From contig NZ_JAMBOB010000020.1 of assembly GCF_023715415.1 (NCBI RefSeq), positions 1 through 40,573 of the forward strand: a DNA stretch of 40,573 bases, given 5' to 3'. How positions within the stretch are numbered: the first letter of the stretch is position 1; each line of letters begins with the position of its first letter. Made by a program: the position numbers and the translations under genes. The stretch comes from Neobacillus niacini. Its GTDB lineage: Bacteria > Bacillota > Bacilli > Bacillales > Cytobacillaceae. The notes below the pieces were generated by a model. It did no database searches. It was not told the DNA's origin and saw nothing but the letters and a program-made list of their open reading frames with translations. Of this stretch, positions 23,421-32,290 are shown piece by piece.

Positions 23421-24488
23421 ATGAAAACTAAAATTGGTTTATTGTACGGAGGAAAATCCGCTGAACATAAAGTATCATTACAAACGGCTCTTGCGGTAAT
23501 TAAAGCGCTTGATCTAGAAAAATTTGAAATACATCCGATTTACATAAACGTAGAAGGTCAATGGATAAAGGGACAACAGCTACATGCACCAGTAGAAAAC
23601 GTTAAAGCATTAGAATTTACAAATGAAAATCAGGTAGCAACCACATTGGCACCAGCACTTTTTCAGCATAATCAAGACTCATTGGATGTAATATTCCCAT
23701 TACTTCATGGTCCAAATGGAGAAGATGGAACCGTACAAGGATTATTGGAGTTATTAAACCTTCCGTATGTCGGGAATGGTGTATTAGCTTCCGCAGCGGG
23801 AATGGATAAAGTAATGATGAAAAATGTGTTTGCTCAAGCAGGGTTGGCACAGGTGAATTATGTTGCCTTTATTAGAACGGAATGGGAAAAGGGTAAAGAG
23901 TCTGTCTATACGAAAGTGGAAGAGGAACTCGGATATCCTTGTTTTGTAAAACCAGCCAACCTAGGTTCAAGCGTCGGTATCAGTAAATGTACAAACCGAA
24001 CAGAACTTGAAGCGGCATTCGTTGAAGCATTTCAATTTGACCGTAAAGTAATCATTGAAGAGGGCGTCGTTGCCCGTGAAATTGAAGTTGGGATTCTTGG
24101 AAATGACGAACCAAAATGTTCAGTGGCTGGTGAAATTGTTCCAAAGAAGGATTTTTATGATTATAAGGCGAAATATGAAGATGGTGATACGGCACTAATC
24201 ATTCCGGCAGATGTTTCTGGGGAAGAGTATCAACAAATACAAGAAATGGCCATTCAAGCCTTTAAAGCGTTGGATTGTTCAGGACTTGTCCGAGCTGACT
24301 TCTTCTTAACAAAAGACGGTAAGGCCTTAATTAATGAAGTAAATACGATGCCTGGATTTACGCCTTTCAGTATGTTCCCGCTGTTATGGAAGCATACAGG
24401 TGTGGAATACCCACAATTAATTGAAACATTAGTGAATCTTGCAAAAGAAAGACATGCAGAAAAACAAAACATAAAATACACGTTCTAA
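23421..24488 (+). CDS. ddl: D-alanine--D-alanine ligase
   Basis: This ATP-grasp enzyme joins two D-Ala for the peptidoglycan stem peptide. The start is ATG 23421, with ATGGAGG 7 bp upstream, giving 355 residues; an upstream in-frame ATG at 23400 lacks a ribosome site. Motifs include GLLYGGKSAEHKVSLQTA at the N-terminus, HGPNGEDGTVQGLLELLNLPYVG (about 90-115), CFVKPANLGSSVGISK, and the C-terminal RADFFLTKDGKALINEVNTMPGFTPFSMFP with metal ligands in the NEVNTMPG region. It is followed by murF, which consumes the product. The alanine racemase alr, also in this window, supplies its substrate. Confidence 0.96.
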   Translation: MKTKIGLLYGGKSAEHKVSLQTALAVIKALDLEKFEIHPIYINVEGQWIKGQQLHAPVENVKALEFTNENQVATTLAPALFQHNQDSLDVIFPLLHGPNGEDGTVQGLLELLNLPYVGNGVLASAAGMDKVMMKNVFAQAGLAQVNYVAFIRTEWEKGKESVYTKVEEELGYPCFVKPANLGSSVGISKCTNRTELEAAFVEAFQFDRKVIIEEGVVAREIEVGILGNDEPKCSVAGEIVPKKDFYDYKAKYEDGDTALIIPADVSGEEYQQIQEMAIQAFKALDCSGLVRADFFLTKDGKALINEVNTMPGFTPFSMFPLLWKHTGVEYPQLIETLVNLAKERHAEKQNIKYTF

Positions 24489-24494
24489 GTAATT

Positions 24495-24523
24495 GACACG
24501 GCTCAGGTGCCGTGTCTTTATTT
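24495..24523 (+). terminator. Weak hairpin between ddl and murF
   Basis: GACACGGC (24495-24502) pairs with GCCGTGTC (24509-24516), followed by TTTATTT. The broken T tract suggests partial termination or an mRNA-stabilising hairpin. Confidence 0.65.
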
Positions 24524-24550
24524 AAAATCATAACTAACTGGAGGTTTGAA

Positions 24551-25930
24551 ATGATAAAAAGAAACCTAAAGCAGATATCCGAGATGATAGCTGTTAACAA
24601 TGATATCGCCTCATTTGGTGAGGTGGAAATTACTGGTGTTTCTATTGACTCTAGAAAAATTGAACCTGGTAATTTGTTTGTTCCTTTTAAAGGGGAAAGC
24701 TCGGATGGTCATAGATTTGTAGAAGAGTCACTGAAGAAGGGCGCAGCTGCTGCATTGTGGCAAAAGGATGTGCCCAATCCACCCACACATTTACCAATCC
24801 TGATAGTGGAAGATTGCTTAGTTGCCCTGCAGGAATTGGCGAGAGAATATCGTAAACAATTACCAGTAAAAGTGGTAGGAATTACCGGAAGTAATGGGAA
24901 AACAACTACTAAGGATATGACAGCATCTCTCTTATCCACCACCTATAAAGTACAAAAAACAGAAGGAAATTATAATAACCATATTGGATTGCCACTAACC
25001 GTATTAGGTTTGGATGAGGATACTGAAATTGCCGTATTAGAAATGGGAATGAGTGGCAGGGGGGAAATAGAATTTCTCACAAAACTTGCTTCTCCAGATG
25101 CGGTTGTCATTACAAATATTGGAGAATCACATCTTCTTGATCTTGGGTCAAGAGAAGGAATTGCTGAAGCAAAGCTTGAAATCCTGCAAGGGTTAAAAGA
25201 GGGGGGAATGGCCGTCCTTCATGGCGATGAACCACTTCTTATGGAACGAATAAATAAATATAAAGGGAATGTTAACGTCTTAACATTTGGAAGAAATAAC
25301 AGGAATGACTTTTATCCTACAGAAGTCAATCAGGTAGAACATGGCAATCGGTTTACGATCAATGAGTCCACTGAAAACTTCGAACTTCCTGTATTAGGAA
25401 CTCATAATATATTAAACGCACTTGCTGCGATGATCATTGCTCAATACTTTGATGTGCCATTTACTAAAATGAATGAAGGCTTAGCGAGCGTTAAACTTAC
25501 CAATATGAGAATGGAGCTTGTTGAGGGAAGTCATGGTGAAAAGATTATCAATGACGCCTATAATGCTAGTCCTACCTCGATGACTGCGGCAATTGAACTG
25601 GTTTCAAACCTGAAGGGCTATCAAAAAATCATTTTGGTTCTTGGTGATATGCTCGAATTAGGACCTCAGGAAGAACAATACCATCTGCAAATTGGTGAAG
25701 GATTGAATCCGGGTAAAATAGATTTGGTCTTTACCTTTGGAAAGTTAGCAGAGCACATTGCCCAAGGAGCACGTTCCGCTTTAGGGAAACACAGAGTTTT
25801 TTCCTTTACAGACAAGAATGAGCTAATTAATGCGTTAAAGCAGCATGTAAATAACGAGTCATTAGTCCTCGTAAAGGCTTCAAGAGGGATGAAATTAGAA
25901 GAAATTGTGACAGCATTACAGAAAAAGTAA
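24551..25930 (+). CDS. murF: UDP-MurNAc-tripeptide--D-Ala-D-Ala ligase MurF
   Basis: This cytoplasmic Mur ligase adds D-Ala-D-Ala to UDP-MurNAc-tripeptide, completing the pentapeptide. The start is ATG 24551, with CTGGAGGTTTG upstream, giving 459 residues. The N-terminal domain has GVSIDSRKIEPGNLFVPFKGE, the ATP-binding loop GITGSNGKTTTKDM is at 110-123, and TEGNYNNHIGLPLTVL, EMGMSGRGEIEFL and NITNIGESHL follow as in MurF. NDAYNASPTSMTAAI lies in the C-terminal domain. It directly follows ddl with only a weak hairpin between, so the two are probably co-expressed. Confidence 0.96.
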   Translation: MIKRNLKQISEMIAVNNDIASFGEVEITGVSIDSRKIEPGNLFVPFKGESSDGHRFVEESLKKGAAAALWQKDVPNPPTHLPILIVEDCLVALQELAREYRKQLPVKVVGITGSNGKTTTKDMTASLLSTTYKVQKTEGNYNNHIGLPLTVLGLDEDTEIAVLEMGMSGRGEIEFLTKLASPDAVVITNIGESHLLDLGSREGIAEAKLEILQGLKEGGMAVLHGDEPLLMERINKYKGNVNVLTFGRNNRNDFYPTEVNQVEHGNRFTINESTENFELPVLGTHNILNALAAMIIAQYFDVPFTKMNEGLASVKLTNMRMELVEGSHGEKIINDAYNASPTSMTAAIELVSNLKGYQKIILVLGDMLELGPQEEQYHLQIGEGLNPGKIDLVFTFGKLAEHIAQGARSALGKHRVFSFTDKNELINALKQHVNNESLVLVKASRGMKLEEIVTALQKK

Positions 25931-26012
25931 TCCAAAAATATGACCGTATGCTAAATGCAGTTATTGGAACACTAAAGAAAAATATTCTTCAAAATAAAGT
26001 AGGTGGAGAGTC

Positions 26013-26720
26013 TTGATTGGCTGTTTGTGTATTCATGGCTTTACAGGGGCACCATATGAAGTAGAGCCTCTTGCTGAGTATTTAACCAAGCATACAGACT
26101 GGATATTCAGTGTCCCGACTCTTCCTGGCCATGGGGAAAATCTTTCACTAAAAGGTGTTCACTATCAACAGTGGATTGAACATGCAGAGAACGAATTAAA
26201 GAAATTAATTGCTACCTGTGATCAGGTATATGTAATCGGATTTTCCATGGGTGGTATGATTGCAAGTCTTTTAGCTGCCAAGTACCCAGTGGACAAGCTT
26301 GTACTACTTAGTGCAGCTGCTTATTACCTAAACCCAAAACAAATGGCAAGCGAAATTAAATCAATGATTTTGGATTCATTAAAAGGAAACTTAGAAAAGA
26401 ATGAATTTTTTCAGCGATATAAAAGAAAAATAAAAGCAACTCCCATAAAAGCGACTCTACAATTTCGCAGGCTTGTATCTTACATTAAACCACTTCTCCC
26501 GCAAGTAGAAGTGCCAACATTGATTGCACAAGGGGAATGTGACGGAATCGTCCCTCCTAAAAGTGCCGAATACTTATACCGGACAATTAATGCTAAAACA
26601 AAGAGGCTTACGTATATCAAGGACTCCAGCCATCATATCTGTCATTGTGAGGAAAAAGAGGCCCTTTTTTCCCAGGTGTATGACTTTTTGATGGAGAGGT
26701 ATGCCGATATGGGACCGTAA
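26013..26720 (+). CDS. Carboxylesterase-type alpha/beta hydrolase
   Basis: This 235-residue alpha/beta hydrolase is close to the Est30-type carboxylesterases and monoacylglycerol lipases of Bacillus and Geobacillus. The TTG start follows GGTGGAGAGTC. The oxyanion-loop motif is CIHGFTGAPYE, the nucleophile S78 is in GFSMGG, the acid D177 in GECDGIVP, and the base H207 in SSHHICHCEE. No signal peptide is seen, so it is cytoplasmic. It lies between murF and cshA, as in several Bacillus genomes. The natural substrate is unknown, and short-chain ester hydrolysis is inferred from the family. Confidence 0.85.
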   Translation: MIGCLCIHGFTGAPYEVEPLAEYLTKHTDWIFSVPTLPGHGENLSLKGVHYQQWIEHAENELKKLIATCDQVYVIGFSMGGMIASLLAAKYPVDKLVLLSAAAYYLNPKQMASEIKSMILDSLKGNLEKNEFFQRYKRKIKATPIKATLQFRRLVSYIKPLLPQVEVPTLIAQGECDGIVPPKSAEYLYRTINAKTKRLTYIKDSSHHICHCEEKEALFSQVYDFLMERYADMGP

Positions 26721-26792
26721 ATGACGCATTAATTGCAATTAGCGTGTAATAGTGTTATGATTATCTGCAACGTGTCTAAAGAACGATGAATA

Positions 26793-26828
26793 AAGGGCAT
26801 ACTCCTTGAAGGGGAATGTCTTTTTTTG
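26793..26828 (+). terminator. Terminator after the esterase gene
   Basis: GGCATACTCC (26796-26805, approximate) pairs with GGGGAATGTC (26811-26820) with one mismatch, and seven T residues follow. Confidence 0.82.
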
Positions 26829-26867
26829 GTAAAATATAGATGTTACCTACTAGCGGCATTTTGATGC

Positions 26868-26986
26868 GTGTCTAGCTACGGCGCCTAGGGCTCGACCGCT
26901 TCAGTCCAACGATGAAGTCAAAAGCGACTTCACCGTCAGGCCCTACAACGCTTTCGCCCCTAAGCAAGACGCTTTTTCGCATTTCT
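26868..26986. repeat. Degenerate Bacillus-type interspersed palindromic repeat
   Basis: The 120-bp stretch begins GTGTCTAGCTACGGCGCCTA, passes CGCTTCAGTCC and the internal hairpin TGAAGTC-AAAAGC-GACTTCA (26913-26932), and ends GACGCTTTTTCGC. From memory this plan, GTCTAGCTnCnGCGCCTAG, CGCTTCAGTCC, a GAAGTC/GACTTC hairpin and a closing CGCTTnCGC, recurs as an intergenic repeat in many Bacillus and Geobacillus genomes. It is GC-richer than its surroundings. Here its outer arms pair only in part (AGGGC with GGCCCT), so this copy looks decayed. It forms most of the 330-bp gap before cshA. Confidence 0.65.
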
Positions 26987-27052
26987 GAGTATCGGGCGAA
27001 AATATTCAGCACCTTAAAAATATTTTCACATAGATGAAGGAGAATGAAAACA

Positions 27053-28537
27053 TTGACAAAGTTTGAAGATTTAGGCCTAAGTCAGGCTACTTTAGAAGCT
27101 GTCCTCAAAATGGGTTTTGAGGAAGCAACACCAATCCAAGCAGAAACAATTCCAATGGGACTTGCAAACAAGGATTTGATCGGGCAGGCTCAAACAGGAA
27201 CTGGTAAAACAGCTGCATTTGGAATTCCGTTAGTGGAAAAGGTTGATGTAACCAAGGATGCCATCCAAGGAATCATCATTGCACCAACTCGTGAGCTTGC
27301 TATCCAAGTATCAGAAGAGCTTTATAAAATCGGATCAGGGAAAAGAGTTCGCGTTCTATCTATTTACGGTGGACAGGACATCAGCCGCCAAATCCGCTCA
27401 TTAAAGAAATACCCACATATCATTGTAGGTACTCCTGGACGTGTATTGGATCATATAAACAGAAAAACAATGCGCTTAGATACAGTTAATACTGTTATTC
27501 TTGACGAAGCAGATGAAATGTTAAATATGGGATTCATTGAAGACATTGAAACTATTCTTGCTTCTACACCATCTGAGCGTCAAACATTACTTTTCTCAGC
27601 AACAATGCCAGCTCCGATTCAAAGAATGGCAGAAAAGTTTATGAAAGACCCACAAATTGTCCGTGTCAAGATGAAAGAAATGACTGTACCAGCGATTGAA
27701 CAATTCTATCTTGAAGTGATGGAAAAGAATAAATTCGATGTCTTAACAAGACTTCTTGATATTCAATCACCAGAGTTAGCGATTATCTTTGGACGGACTA
27801 AACGCCGCGTTGACGAATTATCTGAAGCATTAACCTTAAGAGGTTACACAGCTGAGGGAATTCACGGAGACTTAACACAGGCGAAACGTATGCAAGTCCT
27901 TCGTAAATTTAAAGAAGGAACCATTGATGTATTGGTTGCAACAGACGTGGCAGCAAGGGGTCTTGATATCTCTGGCGTAACACATGTTTACAACTTCGAT
28001 ATTCCACAGGATCCTGAAAGCTATGTCCACCGAATTGGACGTACAGGTCGTGCTGGTAAATCAGGTATGGCATTAACATTCATCACACCGCGTGAAAAGT
28101 CTTACCTATCTGTTCTTGAAAGAACAACGAAGCGTAAGATGGAAAGAATGACACCTCCTACATTGGATGAGGCGTTAGAAGGACAGCAACGAGCAGTAGT
28201 CGATAAGATTGTTGCAACGATTGAATCAAATAATCTTCAGTATTATAAAGCTGCTGCGAAAGAATTACTTGAAGAAAATGATGCTTCAACTGTTGTTGCT
28301 GCAGTATTAAAAATGTTAACAAAAGAGCCTGATCAAACACCGGTTAAGTTAACTGAAGAAGCACCAATGCATTCTAAGCGTGATAGAAAGCCGCAAGATC
28401 GTGACCGTAGAAGAAGAGATGACAATAGAAGCTATAATTCTTCACGTGGCGGCGACCGCGATCGTAAAAAGGCACCTGCTAAGCCAAGAACAGGTGAAAA
28501 GCGTTCATCTGGAAAACCAAGAAGCTTTAACAGATAA
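27053..28537 (+). CDS. cshA: DEAD-box RNA helicase CshA
   Basis: This ATP-dependent RNA helicase acts in ribosome assembly, cold adaptation and the RNA degradosome. I prefer TTG 27053 (494 residues, MTKFEDLGLS), because AAGGAG ends 10 bp upstream and the length equals B. subtilis CshA; an ATG three codons earlier is only one base from that site. The Q motif is ATPIQAE, motif I AQTGTGKT (46-53), motif II DEAD (151-154), motif III SAT (182-184), and motifs V-VI lie in ATDVAARGLD and HRIGRTGRAG. The C-terminal tail is long and basic (RDRKPQDRDRRRRDDNRSYN), an RNA-binding, disordered extension. It has its own terminator. Confidence 0.96.
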   Translation: MTKFEDLGLSQATLEAVLKMGFEEATPIQAETIPMGLANKDLIGQAQTGTGKTAAFGIPLVEKVDVTKDAIQGIIIAPTRELAIQVSEELYKIGSGKRVRVLSIYGGQDISRQIRSLKKYPHIIVGTPGRVLDHINRKTMRLDTVNTVILDEADEMLNMGFIEDIETILASTPSERQTLLFSATMPAPIQRMAEKFMKDPQIVRVKMKEMTVPAIEQFYLEVMEKNKFDVLTRLLDIQSPELAIIFGRTKRRVDELSEALTLRGYTAEGIHGDLTQAKRMQVLRKFKEGTIDVLVATDVAARGLDISGVTHVYNFDIPQDPESYVHRIGRTGRAGKSGMALTFITPREKSYLSVLERTTKRKMERMTPPTLDEALEGQQRAVVDKIVATIESNNLQYYKAAAKELLEENDASTVVAAVLKMLTKEPDQTPVKLTEEAPMHSKRDRKPQDRDRRRRDDNRSYNSSRGGDRDRKKAPAKPRTGEKRSSGKPRSFNR

Positions 28538-28544
28538 TAAAGAT

Positions 28545-28580
28545 AGAGAGCATGGACATAATGTCCAATGCTCTCTTTTT
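28545..28580 (+). terminator. Terminator after cshA
   Basis: AGAGAGCATGGACAT and ATGTCCAATGCTCTCT (28545-28576) form a long stem with one bulge, followed by five T. Confidence 0.9.
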
Positions 28581-28639
28581 ATTTTAACAGGGTGTTTAAT
28601 GGGAACATTAATGGTAAAACCCTGTTAGGAGTGATGAGG

Positions 28640-29602
28640 ATGATTGTTAAACTTGGATATGTGGCCATGAGCGTTGAGCTTCAAAATGCATCACCATCCC
28701 AAACGATGACATTTGCACAATTTAGCAAGATAAAGGACCGTGAAGCTGCAATTAGAAAGTTAGAGCGAATTGCAGAATCGAATATCGATAATTGCTTAAG
28801 GTTATTAAAACACAATGCCGGAAATCAAATTCATTTCTTTCGTTTAAGCTCCCGCTTAATCCCGCTCGCTAATCACGAGGAGCTGCTTGATTGGGATTAT
28901 ATAAAGCCACTAAAAGAATCATTAAAAAAAATCGGTGACTACCTTAACCAATACCCAATGCGAATTGACTTTCACCCAGACCATTTCGTTGTCCTAAATA
29001 CGCCCAACAAGGATATACTTTCGAATGCATTAAAGACACTTGTGATGCATTTGAAATTGCTTAGGGGAATGAAAATTGATACAGAACACCGGTGTGTCCT
29101 GCATGTTGGCGGCGGCTATGACGATAAGGAAAAGGCACTTGAACAGTTTATTTATAATTGGGGATATATCCAGCCTGCTATTCAAAAAATGATCATTCTT
29201 GAAAATGATGATACCACGTTCACAGTTAAAGAAACGCTATACCTTTGTGAAAAGTTAGGGATTCCAATGGTATTTGATTATCATCATCATTTGGCCAATC
29301 ATGAAGAGGTGGAATGGCAGGGAGACTGGGAACGAATCGTTGCCACATGGAAGACGTCACCTCTGCCTGTTAAAATGCATATCTCAAGTCCTCGCTCTGA
29401 TAAGGAATATAGGGCACACGCTGATTTTGTTGATCCTGAAATGTTTCTGAAATTCATCAATAAAATCAAGGGAAGTGTTCCTGAGGTCCATTGCATGATA
29501 GAGGCCAAGCAAAAGGACGCCGCCCTCTTTCGTTTGATGAAGGATTTACAAGGCAGGACTGGAATTAAATTAATTGACCAATCGAGTTTTGTTGTTGAGT
29601 AA
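28640..29602 (+). CDS. uvsE: UV DNA damage endonuclease UvsE
   Basis: This UVDE-type endonuclease nicks DNA 5' to UV photoproducts and other lesions. The start is ATG 28640, with AGGAG 8 bp upstream, giving 320 residues (MIVKLGYVAMSVEL). The TIM-barrel metal ligands are suggested by FHPDHFVVLNTP, HVGGGYDDKEKALEQF, LENDDTTFTVKETL, FDYHHHLANHEE, KMHISSPR and MIEAKQKDAALF, all in the UVDE order. In Bacillus the protein contributes to spore and vegetative UV resistance. It lies alone between the cshA terminator and ydbS. Confidence 0.94.
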   Translation: MIVKLGYVAMSVELQNASPSQTMTFAQFSKIKDREAAIRKLERIAESNIDNCLRLLKHNAGNQIHFFRLSSRLIPLANHEELLDWDYIKPLKESLKKIGDYLNQYPMRIDFHPDHFVVLNTPNKDILSNALKTLVMHLKLLRGMKIDTEHRCVLHVGGGYDDKEKALEQFIYNWGYIQPAIQKMIILENDDTTFTVKETLYLCEKLGIPMVFDYHHHLANHEEVEWQGDWERIVATWKTSPLPVKMHISSPRSDKEYRAHADFVDPEMFLKFINKIKGSVPEVHCMIEAKQKDAALFRLMKDLQGRTGIKLIDQSSFVVE

Positions 29603-29669
29603 CATTGATGTTTCCTTCCAGATTACCATGTATACTTAAGAAAAGGCGTAGTAAATGGGGGGGGAGAGT

Positions 29670-30149
29670 ATGATACTAGAGCCACAAAAACGAATATCTG
29701 CAAAGGCGTTAACCGTTTGGAAAATCTCAGGCGTGATTCAAATTGTCATTAGCTGGATAGTAACAGGAGTAGCTATTTTTCTTTTACATACTTTTAATGG
29801 TCCATTTTGGATTTCCGTACTATTAATTGTAATAGAACTAATTTCTACGTATTTATTTATTTTTTTATTGCCGACCATAAAGTGGCGACGCTGGCGGTAT
29901 GATGTTAGAGATGAGGAAATAGAACTTCAAGAAGGTATTTTCATCGTAAAGCGGACGTTAATTCCAATGGTTCGCGTTCAGCATGTTGATACGGTACAGG
30001 GACCTATTTTACGCAACTATCAATTAGCCTCTGTTATTATTAATACTGCTGCAACTTCACATGAAATTCCTGCATTAGAAGAGAGTGAAGCAGAAGAATT
30101 AAGGCACTTTATTTCTACTCTTGCAAGGGTGGCGGATGAAGATGTTTGA
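29670..30149 (+). CDS. ydbS: PH-domain (bPH2) membrane protein YdbS
   Basis: This 159-residue protein has two N-terminal membrane helices (about 17-65) and one bPH2 domain containing VRDEEIELQEGIFIVKRTLIPMVRVQHVDTVQGP. The ATG at 29670 lies behind a GGGGGGGGAG site. It overlaps ydbT by 8 bp, and both gene order and length match B. subtilis ydbS-ydbT. In B. subtilis this pair belongs to the sigma-W regulon and is reported to protect against antimicrobials made by other bacilli. I see no sigma-W promoter here, although sigW is present in this window. The molecular activity is unknown. Confidence 0.9.
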   Translation: MILEPQKRISAKALTVWKISGVIQIVISWIVTGVAIFLLHTFNGPFWISVLLIVIELISTYLFIFLLPTIKWRRWRYDVRDEEIELQEGIFIVKRTLIPMVRVQHVDTVQGPILRNYQLASVIINTAATSHEIPALEESEAEELRHFISTLARVADEDV

Positions 30150-31581
30150 ACCGAAAAGACTTCATCCGATTGTGATTGTGCTGACTATTGGTAAAAGGTT
30201 AAAGGATTTCATTTTTAGTTTTATCGCCTTGTTCTTTATTTGGAAAAATGGTGGAAAGCTGCTGCTATTTGGCGCAATCGGTATTGCCATGGTAGCTATC
30301 GTTCTGACAAGTATTCTTTCCTGGCTGCGATACACGTATAGATTGGAGCAGAATGAACTTCGGATTGAATATGGTGTTTTTGTTCGCAAGAAAAGGTATA
30401 TTCCTTTAGAACGGATTCAAAGTCTGGATATTTCAGAAGGGATTCTTCAGCGTCTATGCGGGATGGTGAAGGTCAAAGTTGAAACTGCAGGCGGAAGCGG
30501 GACGGATGAAGCAGAAGCGGTTCTAGCAGCTATCTCTAAAGAAGAAGCACGCTATATTCAAGAATATGTAGCAGCAGCTAAAAATCCTGCTGTTCAAGAG
30601 GTTGAATCGAATCCTGCAATTTCTAGTCATACTGTATATAGAATGGCTCCATCGCAATTAATCTTACTATCACTTACATCGGGCGGAGTAGGTGTGGTCA
30701 TATCAGCGGTATTGGCATTTTTTTCACAACTGGATGATTTTATTCCATTTGAAAGAGTATTTCGTGGAGTTGAACAATGGGCAGTAAGCAATCTAATTAT
30801 CATTGTCTTGTTTGTTTTTGGAGGCTTGGTGGTTGCATGGGTTATTGCCCTCGTTGGAACGATGTTAAAATATGCTAATTTTAATGTCACCAAAACTGAA
30901 CATGATTTGGTTATTTCTCAGGGTTTATTAGAAAAAAGACAGATTACGATTCCGTTAACTCGAATTCAAGCAATCAGAATCAATGAAAATATCGTTCGTC
31001 AATGGCTAGGTTATGCTTCGGTTATCGTTGAAAGTGCAGGTGGTTCAGTGAGTAATCAGGAAGGTTCAAAGGTACTGCTTCTGCCGCTTGTAAAGATCGA
31101 TTCCATCGAGGATATCTTGGGACCCTATCTTACGGATTATCGACTATCTTCAAGCTTTCATCCAGTACCAAAAAGAGCAATGCTCCGCTATATTTTTCGG
31201 AGCTGGATCATTATTGTTCCGATAGTGGCTGCGGCTATTTTCTTTCTAAAGGCGTGGGGGCTTCTTTCGTTAATCGTCCTAGCGTGGTTTACATTTTGGG
31301 GAATATTAAAATACAAGGATGCTGGTTGGAAGCTGGAAAACCAGCAATTAAATCTCCGCTATCGAAAAATGGTTAGGTCTACTGTATTTATCAAGAAAAA
31401 TAAAATACAAAGTCTAGAAGTGAAAGAAAGCTACTTTCAAAAAAGAAAAGACCTAGGATCGCTTGAAGCATTTGTGAAAGTTGGCTTCGGTGGTGGTGGC
31501 AGCACTGTAATGGATATGGACCAAAATGATCTAAAGAAAGTTTACTCTTGGTTTTCTAGGGAAGCTAAAAAAAGGGATTGA
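30142..31581 (+). CDS. ydbT: PH-domain (bPH2) membrane protein YdbT
   Basis: The 479-residue partner of YdbS carries three bPH2 domains. Each has the pattern 'GVFVRKKRYIPLERIQSLDI', seen again as SQGLLEKRQITIPLTRIQAI and RKMVRSTVFIKKNKIQSLEV. They are interleaved with about six membrane helices. I choose ATG 30142 (MFEPKRLHP) because AAGGGTGG lies 9 bp upstream and the B. subtilis protein begins similarly; an ATG two codons earlier is also possible. It overlaps ydbS by 8 bp, indicating coupled translation, and ends in a bidirectional terminator shared with the rhomboid gene. Confidence 0.9.
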   Translation: MFEPKRLHPIVIVLTIGKRLKDFIFSFIALFFIWKNGGKLLLFGAIGIAMVAIVLTSILSWLRYTYRLEQNELRIEYGVFVRKKRYIPLERIQSLDISEGILQRLCGMVKVKVETAGGSGTDEAEAVLAAISKEEARYIQEYVAAAKNPAVQEVESNPAISSHTVYRMAPSQLILLSLTSGGVGVVISAVLAFFSQLDDFIPFERVFRGVEQWAVSNLIIIVLFVFGGLVVAWVIALVGTMLKYANFNVTKTEHDLVISQGLLEKRQITIPLTRIQAIRINENIVRQWLGYASVIVESAGGSVSNQEGSKVLLLPLVKIDSIEDILGPYLTDYRLSSSFHPVPKRAMLRYIFRSWIIIVPIVAAAIFFLKAWGLLSLIVLAWFTFWGILKYKDAGWKLENQQLNLRYRKMVRSTVFIKKNKIQSLEVKESYFQKRKDLGSLEAFVKVGFGGGGSTVMDMDQNDLKKVYSWFSREAKKRD

Positions 31582-31612
31582 ACCAATAGAATGGCTCAAT
31601 CCTTCTTTTTAT
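31567..31612. terminator. Bidirectional terminator between ydbT and the rhomboid gene
   Basis: GGGATTGAACCA (31574-31585) pairs with TGGCTCAATCC (one mismatch). T runs flank it on both strands. It overlaps the ends of both convergent genes. Confidence 0.85.
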
Positions 31613-32189
31613 TATAAAAAATGGCTCCAAGTAAAAAGCCTCCTAATAAACCAAATATATGGGCAGTAATATTAATATTGGGCTGGATGAAGGTCATAAT
31701 CAAGCTGAGAGCACAAATGATAAGGATAATTTGCGAATTTTGCTGTGAGAGCATATGCTTACGAAAGAGAATCATGCTTATATAATAACCAAATAATCCA
31801 AAGATTGCTCCACTAGAGCCAACGTGTACGTAGGTTAAGGGTTCAAGAATTAGTGTGGCTACATTAGCCAGAATGCCAGAAACAAGATAGACAAGCAGGA
31901 ATTTGCCCTTTCCTAGGAGTTTTTCAAGAGCCGGACCAAAAAGAACAAGCGAGAAACTATTAAATAAAACATGAGTAAACCCACCGTGCATAAAAATGGG
32001 AGTAATCAGTCTCCAATACTCACCTTCCTTAATATAGAGATTTACCCCTGAAAAAGTCGCTTTAAACCAAAAGTTTGGGAATATTGGTAAAGCAGTTAGA
32101 AGATATAATAGGAAATGGATGGCAATAATAATAGAAACAACCGGATAAAAGCGGATAAATTCGCGAAAACTCTCTGTCCTCGTAAACAT
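31596..32189 (-). CDS. ydcA: Rhomboid family intramembrane serine protease
   Basis: This 197-residue, six-helix rhomboid protease has a complete catalytic set: S126 in GSSG (124-127) and H177 in NITAHIFGLLGG. The oxyanion Asn is N77 in MHGGFTHVLFNSFSLVLFGPALE. The L1 loop has EYWRLITPIFMHG. Substrates are unknown. The ATG has GGGGAGGTTATT upstream. It sits between ydbT and acpS like ydcA of B. subtilis, but reads away from acpS. The 100 bp between them contain an AGACTA-N6-TAGTCT dyad (32224-32241). Confidence 0.9.
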   Translation of the reverse strand: MFTRTESFREFIRFYPVVSIIIAIHFLLYLLTALPIFPNFWFKATFSGVNLYIKEGEYWRLITPIFMHGGFTHVLFNSFSLVLFGPALEKLLGKGKFLLVYLVSGILANVATLILEPLTYVHVGSSGAIFGLFGYYISMILFRKHMLSQQNSQIILIICALSLIMTFIQPNINITAHIFGLLGGFLLGAIFYNKKKD

Positions 32190-32290
32190 AATAACCTCCC
32201 CGAAAATACTTACTACTAATATTAGACTAAAACTGTAGTCTTGTTGTACTATTATGCATTTTTTACTTTAAATAGAAGGGAACCTTGCAA

